Part shown: positions 39,260 through 47,252 of the stretch, one piece after another
Numbering within the stretch: the first letter of the stretch is position 1
How the letters are laid out: each line of letters begins with the position of its first letter
Assembly (NCBI GenBank): GCA_947459215.1
Contig: CANHCQ010000004.1
Location: 62,001-126,000 of the forward strand
Length of the DNA: 64,000 bases
Source of the DNA: Phycisphaerales bacterium
GTDB taxonomy: Bacteria; Planctomycetota; Phycisphaerae; Phycisphaerales; UBA1924
Reading direction: 5' to 3'
Position numbers and translations under genes: made by a program
The notes under the pieces: generated by a model
What the model saw: only the letters and a program-made list of their open reading frames with translations
Told to the model about the DNA's origin: nothing
The model's database searches: none

Positions 39260-41119
39260 ATGATCACGCCATCGTGCGAGCCTGCCAACCGCCGCCCCCC
39301 TCGGTTGCGATTCGACGTACCGTTGTACCTCTTGAACCAGCCTCTGACCAAGTTCCAGGAAGCCGTGATGCACCTCAACGCCGGGCGGTACGCCAAGGGC
39401 GAAGAGATGCTCCGCACCCTCTTGCGCGTGAATCCCAACGACGCGTCGGTGCACAACGGGCTGGGCAAGTGCTTCGCCGAGACCGGTCGCTACGACCAGG
39501 CCATCTACCACGTCGAGCGGTGCCTGGCGCTCAACCCAACCGATCGCGTCGCCGCGGGCAACCTCATTCACATGATGACCCTCGCCGGTCGCAAGCAGGA
39601 CGCCGTCAAAAAGGGCGAGCAACTCCTGCCCCGCTTCGCCCGCGAGCCCAACGTTGTGCTCTCGCTCGCTACCGCGTATGTCGCGATCACCGACTACGAG
39701 CGGGCCGAGTATCTCCTGAAGAAGTTCAACAACGAGGTCGGTGTCGCACCCAACCTCGTCTCGTATCTCGGGGCCGTGCTGCTCAACCTCGGGCGAGCAC
39801 CCGAGTCCGAGCAGACGCTGCGGCTGTTGCTCAAGCACGTCCCCGGCGACGGCATGGCCACCGGCCTGCTCGCCAGCGCCCTCAACTACCTCCCCAACGC
39901 CGACCGCCGCGAGTGCTTCGAGCTGCACCGCGCCTTCGGCCGGTCCCTTGAGAACGGCAAGCCAGTCGTCGATCCGCTCTCCTTCGCCAACGACCCAAAC
40001 CCCGATCGCCAGATCCGCGTCGCGATCATCTCCCCCGACTTCCGCGAACACCCCGTCGCCCGCTTCGCCGACGCCATCCTGCGCCACCACGACCGTGAGA
40101 GGATCCATCTCGCGGGCTTTTACCTCTTCCCGACCGACGACCGCGTGACCAAGGAACTCCAGCCACTGTGCGCGTCCTGGCGCTCCATCCGCACCAGCAA
40201 GCCCGAGATCATCGCCGACTGGATCAAGAAAGAGAACATCGATGTCGTCGTCGAGATCTGCGGCCTCACATCCAACTCCCCCCTCTTCGCCCTCGCCCCG
40301 CGCATCGCCCCGGTGCAGGTGAGCGCTATCGGTTATCCGCATACCACGGGCATGTCGACGATCGACGCCCGCTTCGTCGATTCGTTCACCGACCCCGTCG
40401 GCGACGCCGACCAGTTCGCCACCGAGAAACTCATCCGCCTCGACCCCTGCTTCCTCTGCTACACGCCGCTGCACAAGCGCCGCCCCGGCCCGTCACCGGT
40501 CGCGAAGAACGGCTTCATCACCTTCGGCAGCTTCAACAAGATCACCAAGTTCAGCGACGCCGCCTTCGAGCTGTGGGGCCGCATCATGCAGCGTGTGCCC
40601 AACGCCCGGTTACTGGTGAAGACCGCCGCCCTCGACGGCGTCTCCGCGAAGAAGGATGTCTCCGCCCGGCTCGCCCGCGTGGGCATCACCCCCGATCGCT
40701 TCGAACTCGTCGGACTTCAGAAGGAATCGATCGATCATCTGGGCATGTACGACCGCGTCGATATCGCCCTCGATACGTTCCCGTACAACGGCACCACCAC
40801 CACCTGCGAGTCCCTCTACATGGGCGTCCCGGTCGTCGCCCTCGAGGGCAAGCCTCACGCCGCCCGCGTCTGCGTGTCGTTGCTGCACGCCGTCGGCCAC
40901 ACCGAATTGCTCGCCAGGACCGGCGACGAGTATGTGGACATCGCCGTGCGGCTCGCGTCCGATCCCGCCGCACTCGCCCCGCTGCGGGAACGCCTGCACG
41001 ATGACTTGCTCGCCTCGCCGCTGTGCGACGCCAAGAGCTACGCGGCCCGCTGGTCGGGCGCAGTGCGCGACCTGTGGCGCGACTGGTGCGCCCGCAAGGC
41101 CGCGGCGACCCGGGTATAG
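39260..41119 (+). CDS. TPR protein with O-GlcNAc-transferase-like (GT41) domain
   Basis: About 619 residues. Four to five TPR units (about 30-215, such as FAETGRYDQAIYHVERCLALNP) are followed by an OGT/SPINDLY catalytic domain: IRVAIISPDFREHPVARF, PVQVSAIGYPHTTGMSTIDARF, FGSFNKITKFSDAAFELWGRI and DTFPYNGTTTTCESLYMGVP. Bacterial members glycosylate proteins on Ser/Thr or work in surface glycan synthesis. The start is unsettled: ATG 39260 leaves only 31 bases to the divergent gene and its first 20 residues look non-protein; TTG at 39323 is a reasonable alternative. Confidence 0.88.
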   Translation: MITPSCEPANRRPPRLRFDVPLYLLNQPLTKFQEAVMHLNAGRYAKGEEMLRTLLRVNPNDASVHNGLGKCFAETGRYDQAIYHVERCLALNPTDRVAAGNLIHMMTLAGRKQDAVKKGEQLLPRFAREPNVVLSLATAYVAITDYERAEYLLKKFNNEVGVAPNLVSYLGAVLLNLGRAPESEQTLRLLLKHVPGDGMATGLLASALNYLPNADRRECFELHRAFGRSLENGKPVVDPLSFANDPNPDRQIRVAIISPDFREHPVARFADAILRHHDRERIHLAGFYLFPTDDRVTKELQPLCASWRSIRTSKPEIIADWIKKENIDVVVEICGLTSNSPLFALAPRIAPVQVSAIGYPHTTGMSTIDARFVDSFTDPVGDADQFATEKLIRLDPCFLCYTPLHKRRPGPSPVAKNGFITFGSFNKITKFSDAAFELWGRIMQRVPNARLLVKTAALDGVSAKKDVSARLARVGITPDRFELVGLQKESIDHLGMYDRVDIALDTFPYNGTTTTCESLYMGVPVVALEGKPHAARVCVSLLHAVGHTELLARTGDEYVDIAVRLASDPAALAPLRERLHDDLLASPLCDAKSYAARWSGAVRDLWRDWCARKAAATRV

Positions 41120-41125
41120 AGCGAT

Positions 41126-41884
41126 CTACTTCGCGGGCTCAACCACGCCGATCAGTTCGATGATGAATACCAGGTCGGCCTTGGCCGGGATCACCGGCGG
41201 GCGGCCGCTCTCGCCGTAGGCCTGAGCGTACGGAATCGTCAGACGACGGATGCCGCCCGGCTTCATACCTGGGACGCCCTGCTGCCAGCCCTTGATGAGA
41301 CGGTTCAGCGGGAAGGTTGCGGGCTGCTTGCCACGGGTCGTGTCGAACATCGTCCCGCCGTCCTTGAGCGTGCCGTGGTAGTTGATGGTGACGGTCGCGC
41401 CGGACTTGCACTCGCTGCCCTCGCCGAGCTTGAGATCCTCGACGATGACGCCGCTATCGAGCTTCTTGGTGCTCAGCGCCTCGGCCTTGTCGCAGTTCAG
41501 GAACGTGACCGCGGGCTTGGCCTCTTCCTTCTTGGGCTCTTCCTTCTTCAGGTCGGCCTTCGCGGGCTCCGGCTTCTTCTCATCCGGCTTCGTGTCGGCA
41601 GGCTTGGTGTCGGCAGGCTTGGACTCGGCAGGCTTGGACTCGGCAGGCTTGGCCTCGTCCTTCTTCGCGGGTTCCTGCTTGGGGGGTTCCTGTTTCGGAG
41701 CCTCCTGCTTCGGCGGCTCCTGCTTCGCCGCGTCGGGCTTGGGCTCGCCGGGTGTGGCCTGTGCTTGCTGGGCCTCGGCCGTTGTCGTGGCCGTCGTCTC
41801 CTCCGCTGGCTTGGACTTGCACCCGGGCAGCGACAACGCGAGCAGGAGCGACGAAGTGGTCATCAGGGAGAGAATGCGGTTCAT
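41126..41884 (-). CDS. FKBP-type peptidyl-prolyl isomerase lipoprotein with Lys/Pro/Glu spacer
   Basis: 252 residues. Lipoprotein signal peptide with lipobox LPGC (Cys near 22), then about 105 residues of low-complexity spacer built from repeats such as PKQEPPKQE, AESKP and ADTKP, then an FKBP domain (about 145-250) with GATVTINYHGTLKDGGTMFDTT, FPLNRLIKGWQQGVPGMKPGG, RRLTIP and AYGESG. It is a periplasmic or outer-membrane folding helper on a flexible stalk. TAGCAT (41891-41896) lies six bases before the ATG. Convergent with the GT41 gene. Confidence 0.93.
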   Translation of the reverse strand: MNRILSLMTTSSLLLALSLPGCKSKPAEETTATTTAEAQQAQATPGEPKPDAAKQEPPKQEAPKQEPPKQEPAKKDEAKPAESKPAESKPADTKPADTKPDEKKPEPAKADLKKEEPKKEEAKPAVTFLNCDKAEALSTKKLDSGVIVEDLKLGEGSECKSGATVTINYHGTLKDGGTMFDTTRGKQPATFPLNRLIKGWQQGVPGMKPGGIRRLTIPYAQAYGESGRPPVIPAKADLVFIIELIGVVEPAK

Positions 41885-42096
41885 GCCCAGATGCTAGCCG
41901 ATTCTCGGACGCTCGGGCATCGCGGTCGTTGTGCCGCCGCCCCGCACATCCGGCACATACTCCCGGTCCCGCACCCCCGATTCCCGATGTCGAGCCTCCG
42001 GTCCATCCGGCTCACGGGGCAAACCACGGCGTCCGACAACAACAAGAGCGCGAGCGTGGTCGCGCGGGCGGCACAGCGAGCCGCCGGAGAGGGACC

Positions 42097-42600
42097 ATGA
42101 GCCGTCTCGTCAACTTCATCGCCTTCATCACGCTCCTCGTCGGCATTCTCGTCGTCGGTGGGTGGCGCTACCGCGTCTATCAGACAAGCAGCAACGCCTC
42201 GGCGCTCCAAGCCGAGCTGGTGAGGCTCAAGCGCGAGATCGACCGCCGTGCCGCCATGGTCGAGACCGACAAGAACGACCAAGGCTGGCCAAAGACCGTC
42301 GACCCGCTCTGGTTCGGGGATAACCCGCCGCGCAATCGGTGGGTGAACGGCGGCCGCCCGTGGATCGAGATGGCCAACGGCGACCAGGTGCACCTGCGCG
42401 ACCCGATCGTGCGTGCGGTGGATGACAAGGTGGGCCCCGATCTCGGTGAGTTCTGGTACAACGCCAGCAACGGCGAGGTCCGCGCCCGGGTGCCGATGGG
42501 CGCGAGCGATCGCGAGACTCTCACGCGGTACAACAAGGTCAACACCACGACGCTCGACTCGCTTTTCGAATCGCCATCGTGGCGCAACGCGCAGCGCTGA
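42097..42600 (+). CDS. Single-pass membrane protein of unknown function
   Basis: 167 residues. One N-terminal transmembrane helix (FIAFITLLVGILVVGGW), a coiled-coil-like segment (ALQAELVRLKREIDRRAA) and a polar C-terminal half. The layout recalls pseudopilin-like or prepilin-associated proteins, but no prepilin cleavage motif is seen. The ATG at 42097 is preceded by GGAGAGGG. The 212 bases before it hold no gene. I do not recognise the family. Confidence 0.55.
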   Translation: MSRLVNFIAFITLLVGILVVGGWRYRVYQTSSNASALQAELVRLKREIDRRAAMVETDKNDQGWPKTVDPLWFGDNPPRNRWVNGGRPWIEMANGDQVHLRDPIVRAVDDKVGPDLGEFWYNASNGEVRARVPMGASDRETLTRYNKVNTTTLDSLFESPSWRNAQR

Positions 42601-42602
42601 AC

Positions 42603-42740
42603 ACGCGTCGCGAGGCGCGCACGACGCGTGACATGCGCGCGATCAAGCGCGGCGCCGGGCTCGCGATTGTGGATAACTTCGCGCTCTTGAAAATTTTGAC
42701 TTGCACTCTCAAGAGAATGTTGTCACACTTCCGATAACAG
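42603..42740 (+). promoter_or_regulatory. Regulatory region of the lysine-rich peptide gene
   Basis: Contains a hairpin ACGCGTCG/CGACGCGT (42603-42628), a perfect DnaA-box-like TGTGGATAA (42668-42676) and an AT-rich patch with TTGACT (42696-42701) flanked by the inverted repeat CTCTTGA (42684-42690) and TCAAGAG (42709-42715). The inverted repeat straddles the -35-like hexamer, so it is a candidate operator; no good -10 at 17 bases was found. Confidence 0.4.
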
Positions 42741-42818
42741 AACGTGCATCGCGCCCGAGTGTGTCGCGTGCTCGCGCGAGTCACGGTGCACCAACAAACG
42801 CTTGAGGAGATCTCTCTC

Positions 42819-42872
42819 ATGGCAAAGAAGAAAGCCAAGAAGAAGACCAAGAAGAAATCCAAGAAGCGCTAA
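42819..42872 (+). CDS. 17-residue lysine-rich peptide
   Basis: ATG to TAA encodes MAKKKAKKKTKKKSKKR: eleven Lys, one Arg and regular single Ala/Thr/Ser spacers. GAGGAG lies 10 bases before the ATG, a good ribosome site, and an AT-rich promoter-like region precedes it. It is far shorter than the histone-H1-like Lys/Ala repeat proteins of bacteria but has their composition, so nucleic-acid binding is a reasonable guess. A decoding or tRNA-Lys-related leader role is also possible. The first 200 bases downstream are structured, then a strong terminator. Confidence 0.55.
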   Translation: MAKKKAKKKTKKKSKKR

Positions 42873-43308
42873 CCCGCTTCGGGACCACATACTCCCGGGC
42901 GGAAGGATGACGGGAGGCTCGCAGCGGTCCTGACAACAAGCTGCGAGCATGCTTCCCTTCCGCAGTTGCCGTGACGCTGTCGCGTCCGGCGCAAACTCAG
43001 GGGCGACATTCGTCGTTCCCTTCGACACGGATCACGAAAGTCTCAAACAACGCGACCGACCCGGGGCTGCTAACGCAGCCCCGTGTTTGTTTTTGGCGTC
43101 CTGAGGCTGTTTCGCGGCACGCCAGGGTCCTCCAGCACCTCAAAGGTGCTGGGGTAAACATCTGGCTGGGTCATCGGGCCGGCGGGTGGGGAACACAAAG
43201 TCGTGCGCAACCGTTGCCGGTCCGGCACATACCCGCAGTTCATACCACGGCACTTCGCACCCCTCCCCCCTTGCACGGCTCTGCGTGACATGCCACACTC
43301 TCGCTCAC
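42873..43308. other. 436-base stretch: structured 3' region, terminator, then nothing recognised
   Basis: GCTCGCAGC (42917-42925) pairs with GCTGCGAGC (42940-42948), within a GGGAGG/CTTCCC outer frame. The intrinsic terminator at 43062-43095 follows. From 43096 to 43308 nothing convincing is seen apart from a possible upstream extension of the next gene. The span from the peptide to the terminator could be one small transcript. Confidence 0.4.
43062..43095 (+). terminator. Strong intrinsic terminator
   Basis: CGGGGCTGC-TAAC-GCAGCCCCG followed by TGTTTGTTTTT. A nine-pair GC-rich stem with a four-base loop and a T-rich tail, on the plus strand, about 190 bases after the lysine-rich peptide stop. 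It is the clearest rho-independent terminator in the window. Confidence 0.85.
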
Positions 43309-43902
43309 TTGACTGCCCCGCTCCGCTTCCTCCGCCGCCATCACAACGGAGTCCTCGTCGCCGACGAGGTTGTGTATCCCCGTCGATTCGTTCTCGATAG
43401 CGCCGGTGGCAAGCCCGTGCTCACGCTCCCCCTTGGCGTGGAGGACGCCGAATCAATCGTCCTGCACATCCCCGATGAAGGCATGCCCTCGCTCCAACTG
43501 CTTGCCGAACTCGATTGGCTTGACCCCAACCTCTCCTCTCATGGCAGCGCGACCGATCGCTTCCTCATCCACCACGCCAAGACCGAGGACTCCCGGTTCG
43601 CCATGCTCAACATCCTCGACGCCAAGTGGACCGATGGCCCCGTGGCGGCGGAAGATCTCATCGTCCCCAACCCGCTCGCCTCGATCGAGCCGCGTCTGTG
43701 CAAGCACCTCAACACGGACCGCACACGCCTGGCCTCGATCGTGCGTCAGATCGCCCGCCGCGAAGTCTTTGATCCCATCGCCGTCGGCGTCGATCCCGAC
43801 GGCGTGACCGTCCGAAGCCGCTCCGGCCTGGTTCGACTCGAGTTCGAAACCTCTCGCTCCGCAACCGACGCCGAGACAACGATCCAGGCATGGATCGGAT
43901 GA
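43309..43902 (+). CDS. DUF2470-like protein
   Basis: 197 residues if started at TTG 43309. The last 80 residues (CKHLNTDRTRLASIVRQIA, then DPIAVGVDPDGVTVRSRSGLVRLEF) resemble the DUF2470 domain found at the end of HugZ-type haem-binding and PNPOx-like proteins. The first half has a compact beta-rich look. An earlier in-frame start at 43186 would add 41 poor residues. Its stop overlaps the ATG of the next gene (ATGA at 43899-43902), so the two are translationally coupled. Weak family assignment. Confidence 0.5.
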   Translation: MTAPLRFLRRHHNGVLVADEVVYPRRFVLDSAGGKPVLTLPLGVEDAESIVLHIPDEGMPSLQLLAELDWLDPNLSSHGSATDRFLIHHAKTEDSRFAMLNILDAKWTDGPVAAEDLIVPNPLASIEPRLCKHLNTDRTRLASIVRQIARREVFDPIAVGVDPDGVTVRSRSGLVRLEFETSRSATDAETTIQAWIG

Positions 43903-45227
43903 CCACAACCCGCACCCTCATCAATCCGCCCGCGGCACGCCCCGCCGAACTTTGCGAATCCCACGGCCATCTTCCCTGGCTCGGGAAGGCGCTGTCGATG
44001 CTGAGCCTTGAGGGATGCACGTCCGTCCACGAATCGCTTGACCGCATCGCCGCTCGCGCGGCAACGATGATCCCCGACGCGTGGCTGCAGGTCCACTCCG
44101 CTCGCTATGAGGGCTGGAACGAACGCCGCTGGATGACGCGCGACGAACTCGATCGCGCCACCGGTGCCCGACCGACACTGGTCATGTCGTTCGACCATCA
44201 CGCCGTCTTTGCGAACTCCGCCGCACTCGCCGCGGCGAGCATCGACCGCTCCACGCCCGACCCCGCCGGCGGCATCATCGAACGCGTGTCGTCCGGTCCG
44301 AACTCCGGTGAACCGACCGGGCTCCTGCTCGAAGCCGCGGCGTTCTCCACCTGGGCCGTCGCACCCGAGCCGCCGGAATCGCGGCGCCAGGCACAGATCA
44401 CGGCCGCCCTGGATCACCTCGCCGCCCTGGGCTTCAAGGAAATGCACGACCTCGCCAGCCCACACTGGCTCGGCCCGCTCCTCGCCATGCTCGAACGCGA
44501 GAACCGCCTGCCGCTGCGCGTCGGTCTTTACGGCCTGCTCGACGACATCGAGGCCATTGCCGCGACACGTACCACGTGGGAATCGCCCCGGGTGCGACTG
44601 CTTGGCGGCAAGATCTTCACCGACGGCACGCTCAACAGCCGCACCGCCTGGGTGCTCGAGCCCTACGCCGAGTCGCCGCCGGACCTCCGCCACGGCAAGC
44701 CGCTCATGACGCCTCGCCAGATCACCGACTCCGCCGAGAAGTGCCTTCGCCTCAACCTCGGCCTCGCCATGCACGCCATCGGCGACGGCGCGGTGCGCGC
44801 CTGCCTCGACGGTATCGCATCGCTCCCTTCGTCTCTCCGTCTCTCCTTCTCTCCGTCTCTTCCCATCCGAATCGAGCACGCCGAACTCATCGCCCCAGCG
44901 GACATTCCCCGCTTCGCGGAACTGGGCGTGACCGCCAGCGTGCAGCCGTGTCACCTGCTGGCGGACATCGAGGCCCTGCACCGAGCGGTGCCGGGACAAC
45001 TCGATCGCGTCATGCCGTGGAAAAGCCTGATCAACTCCGGGCTGATGCCGGGCAAGACGCTGCTGTTCGGGAGCGACGTGCCGATCGTGCGTGCGAACCC
45101 GGAGGACTCGATCGAGGCGGCGGTGTCGCGGCGGAGGCCAGAGATGCACGAGCGCGACGCGATTCACGCCACCGAAGCGATCGACCAAGCGACAGCGTGG
45201 GCGTGTTTCGGGACGCGCATGGTGTAA
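43899..45227 (+). CDS. YtcJ-like amidohydrolase, barrel core only
   Basis: 442 residues. The amidohydrolase-3 signature is clear: ESHGHLPWLGKAL (metal HxH near 24), TLVMSFDHHAVFANSAAL (near 95), LLGGKIFTDGTLNSRTA (near 228), LAMHAIGDGAV (near 288), RIEHAEL and FGSDVPIVRANP. Family members are usually near 540 residues, with an N-terminal beta-sandwich and a C-terminal strand set (GSLEVGKLADLVVL type). Both are missing here, yet the frame is intact. The start is the ATG overlapping the previous stop. Substrate unknown. Confidence 0.85.
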   Translation: MTTTRTLINPPAARPAELCESHGHLPWLGKALSMLSLEGCTSVHESLDRIAARAATMIPDAWLQVHSARYEGWNERRWMTRDELDRATGARPTLVMSFDHHAVFANSAALAAASIDRSTPDPAGGIIERVSSGPNSGEPTGLLLEAAAFSTWAVAPEPPESRRQAQITAALDHLAALGFKEMHDLASPHWLGPLLAMLERENRLPLRVGLYGLLDDIEAIAATRTTWESPRVRLLGGKIFTDGTLNSRTAWVLEPYAESPPDLRHGKPLMTPRQITDSAEKCLRLNLGLAMHAIGDGAVRACLDGIASLPSSLRLSFSPSLPIRIEHAELIAPADIPRFAELGVTASVQPCHLLADIEALHRAVPGQLDRVMPWKSLINSGLMPGKTLLFGSDVPIVRANPEDSIEAAVSRRRPEMHERDAIHATEAIDQATAWACFGTRMV

Positions 45228-45240
45228 GAAGTCCTCGAGA

Positions 45241-46707
45241 CTACTTCGCGCTCGCGGTCGGCTTCATGGGAGTCTTGCCGCTCTGCATCTTGAGGAGCTC
45301 GATCTGTCCCTGGCGGGCGAGGTCGATCGATTCACCGAGGATGCGAGCGGCCTCCTGCGGTGCGTGGAAGCCCATGGAGTTCTCGGCGTTCACGAAATCA
45401 CATCGCCACTGCGCGGCACGCTGCATCTTCTGGACCGGAAGCAACTGCTCATCGGTCATGCCGTCCTTCTTCGCCTGCTCCAACGCGCCGATCAGGTCCA
45501 CCACGGCCTGCTCCGAGGCGTCCAGCAGTTTCTTGGTCCGGTCCTGGATCGCCGCGACCCGCGAGGAGATTTCTTCCTCGCTGTAGGAGTGGCACGTCTG
45601 GCAGGCGCGGCTGATGTTCAAGAGCGGGCTCCTGGTGTGGTGGTCGCTCACCTTGATCGCACCTTCGCGGATGTAAGGCATGTGGCAATCCGCGCACGCC
45701 ACGCCGCTGCGGGCGTGGATGCCCTGGCTCCACATCTCAAACTCGGGGTGCTGGGCCTTGAGCACTTTGGCGCCGCTGCGGGCGTGGGTCCAGTCGCTGA
45801 AACCGACGTCGTTGTAGTACTTCTCGGCCTGCTCGACCTTGAGTCCGTTCATCCATGGGTAGGTGACGAGCTTCCCCTCGCCTTTGAAGTAGTACTCGAC
45901 GTGGCACTGGCCGCAGGCCATGGAGCGCATTTCCTGACGGGTCGCCTCGACGTTGGGCTCGTAGTCCTTGCTGCGGTCGCCTTTGCGCCAGCGTTCGATG
46001 CTGGGCAGGTGTGGCACCGGGTCGCTGGACTTGGCGAGGGCGCGAATGCCGTTGATGAAACCGGGCTTGGTGACCCGCAGGTGCATGGTGTCGGGGTCGT
46101 GGCAGTCGATGCAGGCGACGGGGTGTTCGACGAGCTTGGTCGCCTCATCGAACTTCATCTTGCACATCTCCTCGAAGCCTTTGAAGAGCTGGGCCTGGCC
46201 TTCCTTGGAAGCGAAGGGCATCTCGATCGTGCCACCAGCCCCCTTCTCAACGCCGAGCTTGCGGTATGCAAGGGTGTTGGAGGCGTGGCAGTGGACGCAG
46301 GCGCCGGGCTGGACCTTTTTGGTGACGCGTTCGGTCTCGCGCTGGTCGCTGAGCATGTAGGCGTGGCCTCGTTCTTCGCGGTAGTCGATCGCGAACGCAT
46401 AGCCGTCGAAGATGGCCTTGAGGTGGGGGTCGGTGTCGAGCTTCTGGAAGGCTTCGCTGCCGCCGTGGCGGGTGCGCTGGGTGTCGACGGTGCGCAGGTA
46501 CGAGTCGTACTGGCGGGGGAAGTTCTTGCCCCACTGCTTTGGGTCGACGGTGGTCTCAAAGACATCGATGAGCTTGAACGCGGTCTGCTTGGCCTCGGTC
46601 TTGCGCTGATTGATGTTCTGCAGCAGCAGCAGCGCCCCGGCGGTGCCGCCCGCGGCGACGATCGCCACCACCCAGTACGCGAACCAGTTGGTCTTGGAAG
46701 TGCTCAT
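45241..46707 (-). CDS. nrfA: Cytochrome c nitrite reductase, pentahaem, all CxxCH
   Basis: Six-electron reduction of nitrite to ammonium outside the cytoplasm. 488 residues with an N-terminal membrane anchor (about 8-30). Five haem motifs in order: CVHCH (137-141), CIDCH, CGQCH, CADCH and CQTCH. The first one, the active-site haem, is CxxCK in the E. coli and Wolinella enzymes but CxxCH here. The Tyr after the third motif (QCHVEYYFKGEG) and SDHHTRSPLLN are conserved catalytic and haem-ligand regions. ATG at 46707 with an AAGGAC ribosome site. It lies 48 bases after nrfH in the same operon. Confidence 0.95.
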   Translation of the reverse strand: MSTSKTNWFAYWVVAIVAAGGTAGALLLLQNINQRKTEAKQTAFKLIDVFETTVDPKQWGKNFPRQYDSYLRTVDTQRTRHGGSEAFQKLDTDPHLKAIFDGYAFAIDYREERGHAYMLSDQRETERVTKKVQPGACVHCHASNTLAYRKLGVEKGAGGTIEMPFASKEGQAQLFKGFEEMCKMKFDEATKLVEHPVACIDCHDPDTMHLRVTKPGFINGIRALAKSSDPVPHLPSIERWRKGDRSKDYEPNVEATRQEMRSMACGQCHVEYYFKGEGKLVTYPWMNGLKVEQAEKYYNDVGFSDWTHARSGAKVLKAQHPEFEMWSQGIHARSGVACADCHMPYIREGAIKVSDHHTRSPLLNISRACQTCHSYSEEEISSRVAAIQDRTKKLLDASEQAVVDLIGALEQAKKDGMTDEQLLPVQKMQRAAQWRCDFVNAENSMGFHAPQEAARILGESIDLARQGQIELLKMQSGKTPMKPTASAK

Positions 46708-46755
46708 TGAAGTCCTTTCCTGATGTCTCTGTCTCCCCCACTGCCCCACTGCCGT

Positions 46756-47226
46756 TCAATTCCGCGGCCCATGCCCCACGCGAGAGTGACACTGCGTGCA
46801 GTTCACAAGGCCTCGCACCGGATCGGCGTGCGAGGTGATCTCGCTGGTCAGACTCTCATGGCAGCGCACGCAGTTGTTGTTGACGATCGCAAGGCTCTCG
46901 GGCGTGATCCGGATGGGCTCGTGAAAGTTCTGGAGCGTGAAGCCCTTGCTGTGACGCCAACCGTGCTCGGCCTTGGTGTAGTACTTGCCGACGAGGTCCT
47001 GGGGCACGTGGCAGTCGTTGCAGGTCGCGTTGGCGTGGTGCGATGCCTTCTGCCAGCCGTCGTACTGATCCCGCATGATGTGGCAGTTCACGCAGGCCTT
47101 GGGGTCGTTGGAGAGGTAGCTGGTGCCCTCGGCGAAATCGAAGGTATAGAGGGCGCTGCCAATACAGATGCCGACGAGTGCGGCGAGCGCGAGCCCTGCG
47201 GTGGTGATTCCGGCGTAACGCCTCAC
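46756..47226 (-). CDS. nrfH: Tetrahaem quinol dehydrogenase NrfH
   Basis: NapC/NirT-type membrane cytochrome that passes electrons from menaquinol to NrfA. 156 residues: one N-terminal helix (AGLALAALVGICIGSAL) and four haem motifs CVNCH, CNDCH, CVRCH and CTQCH. The Met after the first motif (CVNCHIM) is the unusual distal ligand known from Desulfovibrio NrfH. The start is set at GTG 47226 because AGGAGG stands five bases before it; the longer TTG form at 47274 has no ribosome site and would overlap the -10 box. Confidence 0.94.
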   Translation of the reverse strand: MRRYAGITTAGLALAALVGICIGSALYTFDFAEGTSYLSNDPKACVNCHIMRDQYDGWQKASHHANATCNDCHVPQDLVGKYYTKAEHGWRHSKGFTLQNFHEPIRITPESLAIVNNNCVRCHESLTSEITSHADPVRGLVNCTQCHSRVGHGPRN

Positions 47227-47252
47227 GCGCACCTCCTGATCCGGGGTCTCAG

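Noticed and set aside
42603..42740. Replication origin
   Set aside because: Only one DnaA-like box, no cluster and no dnaA, dnaN or gidA neighbour.
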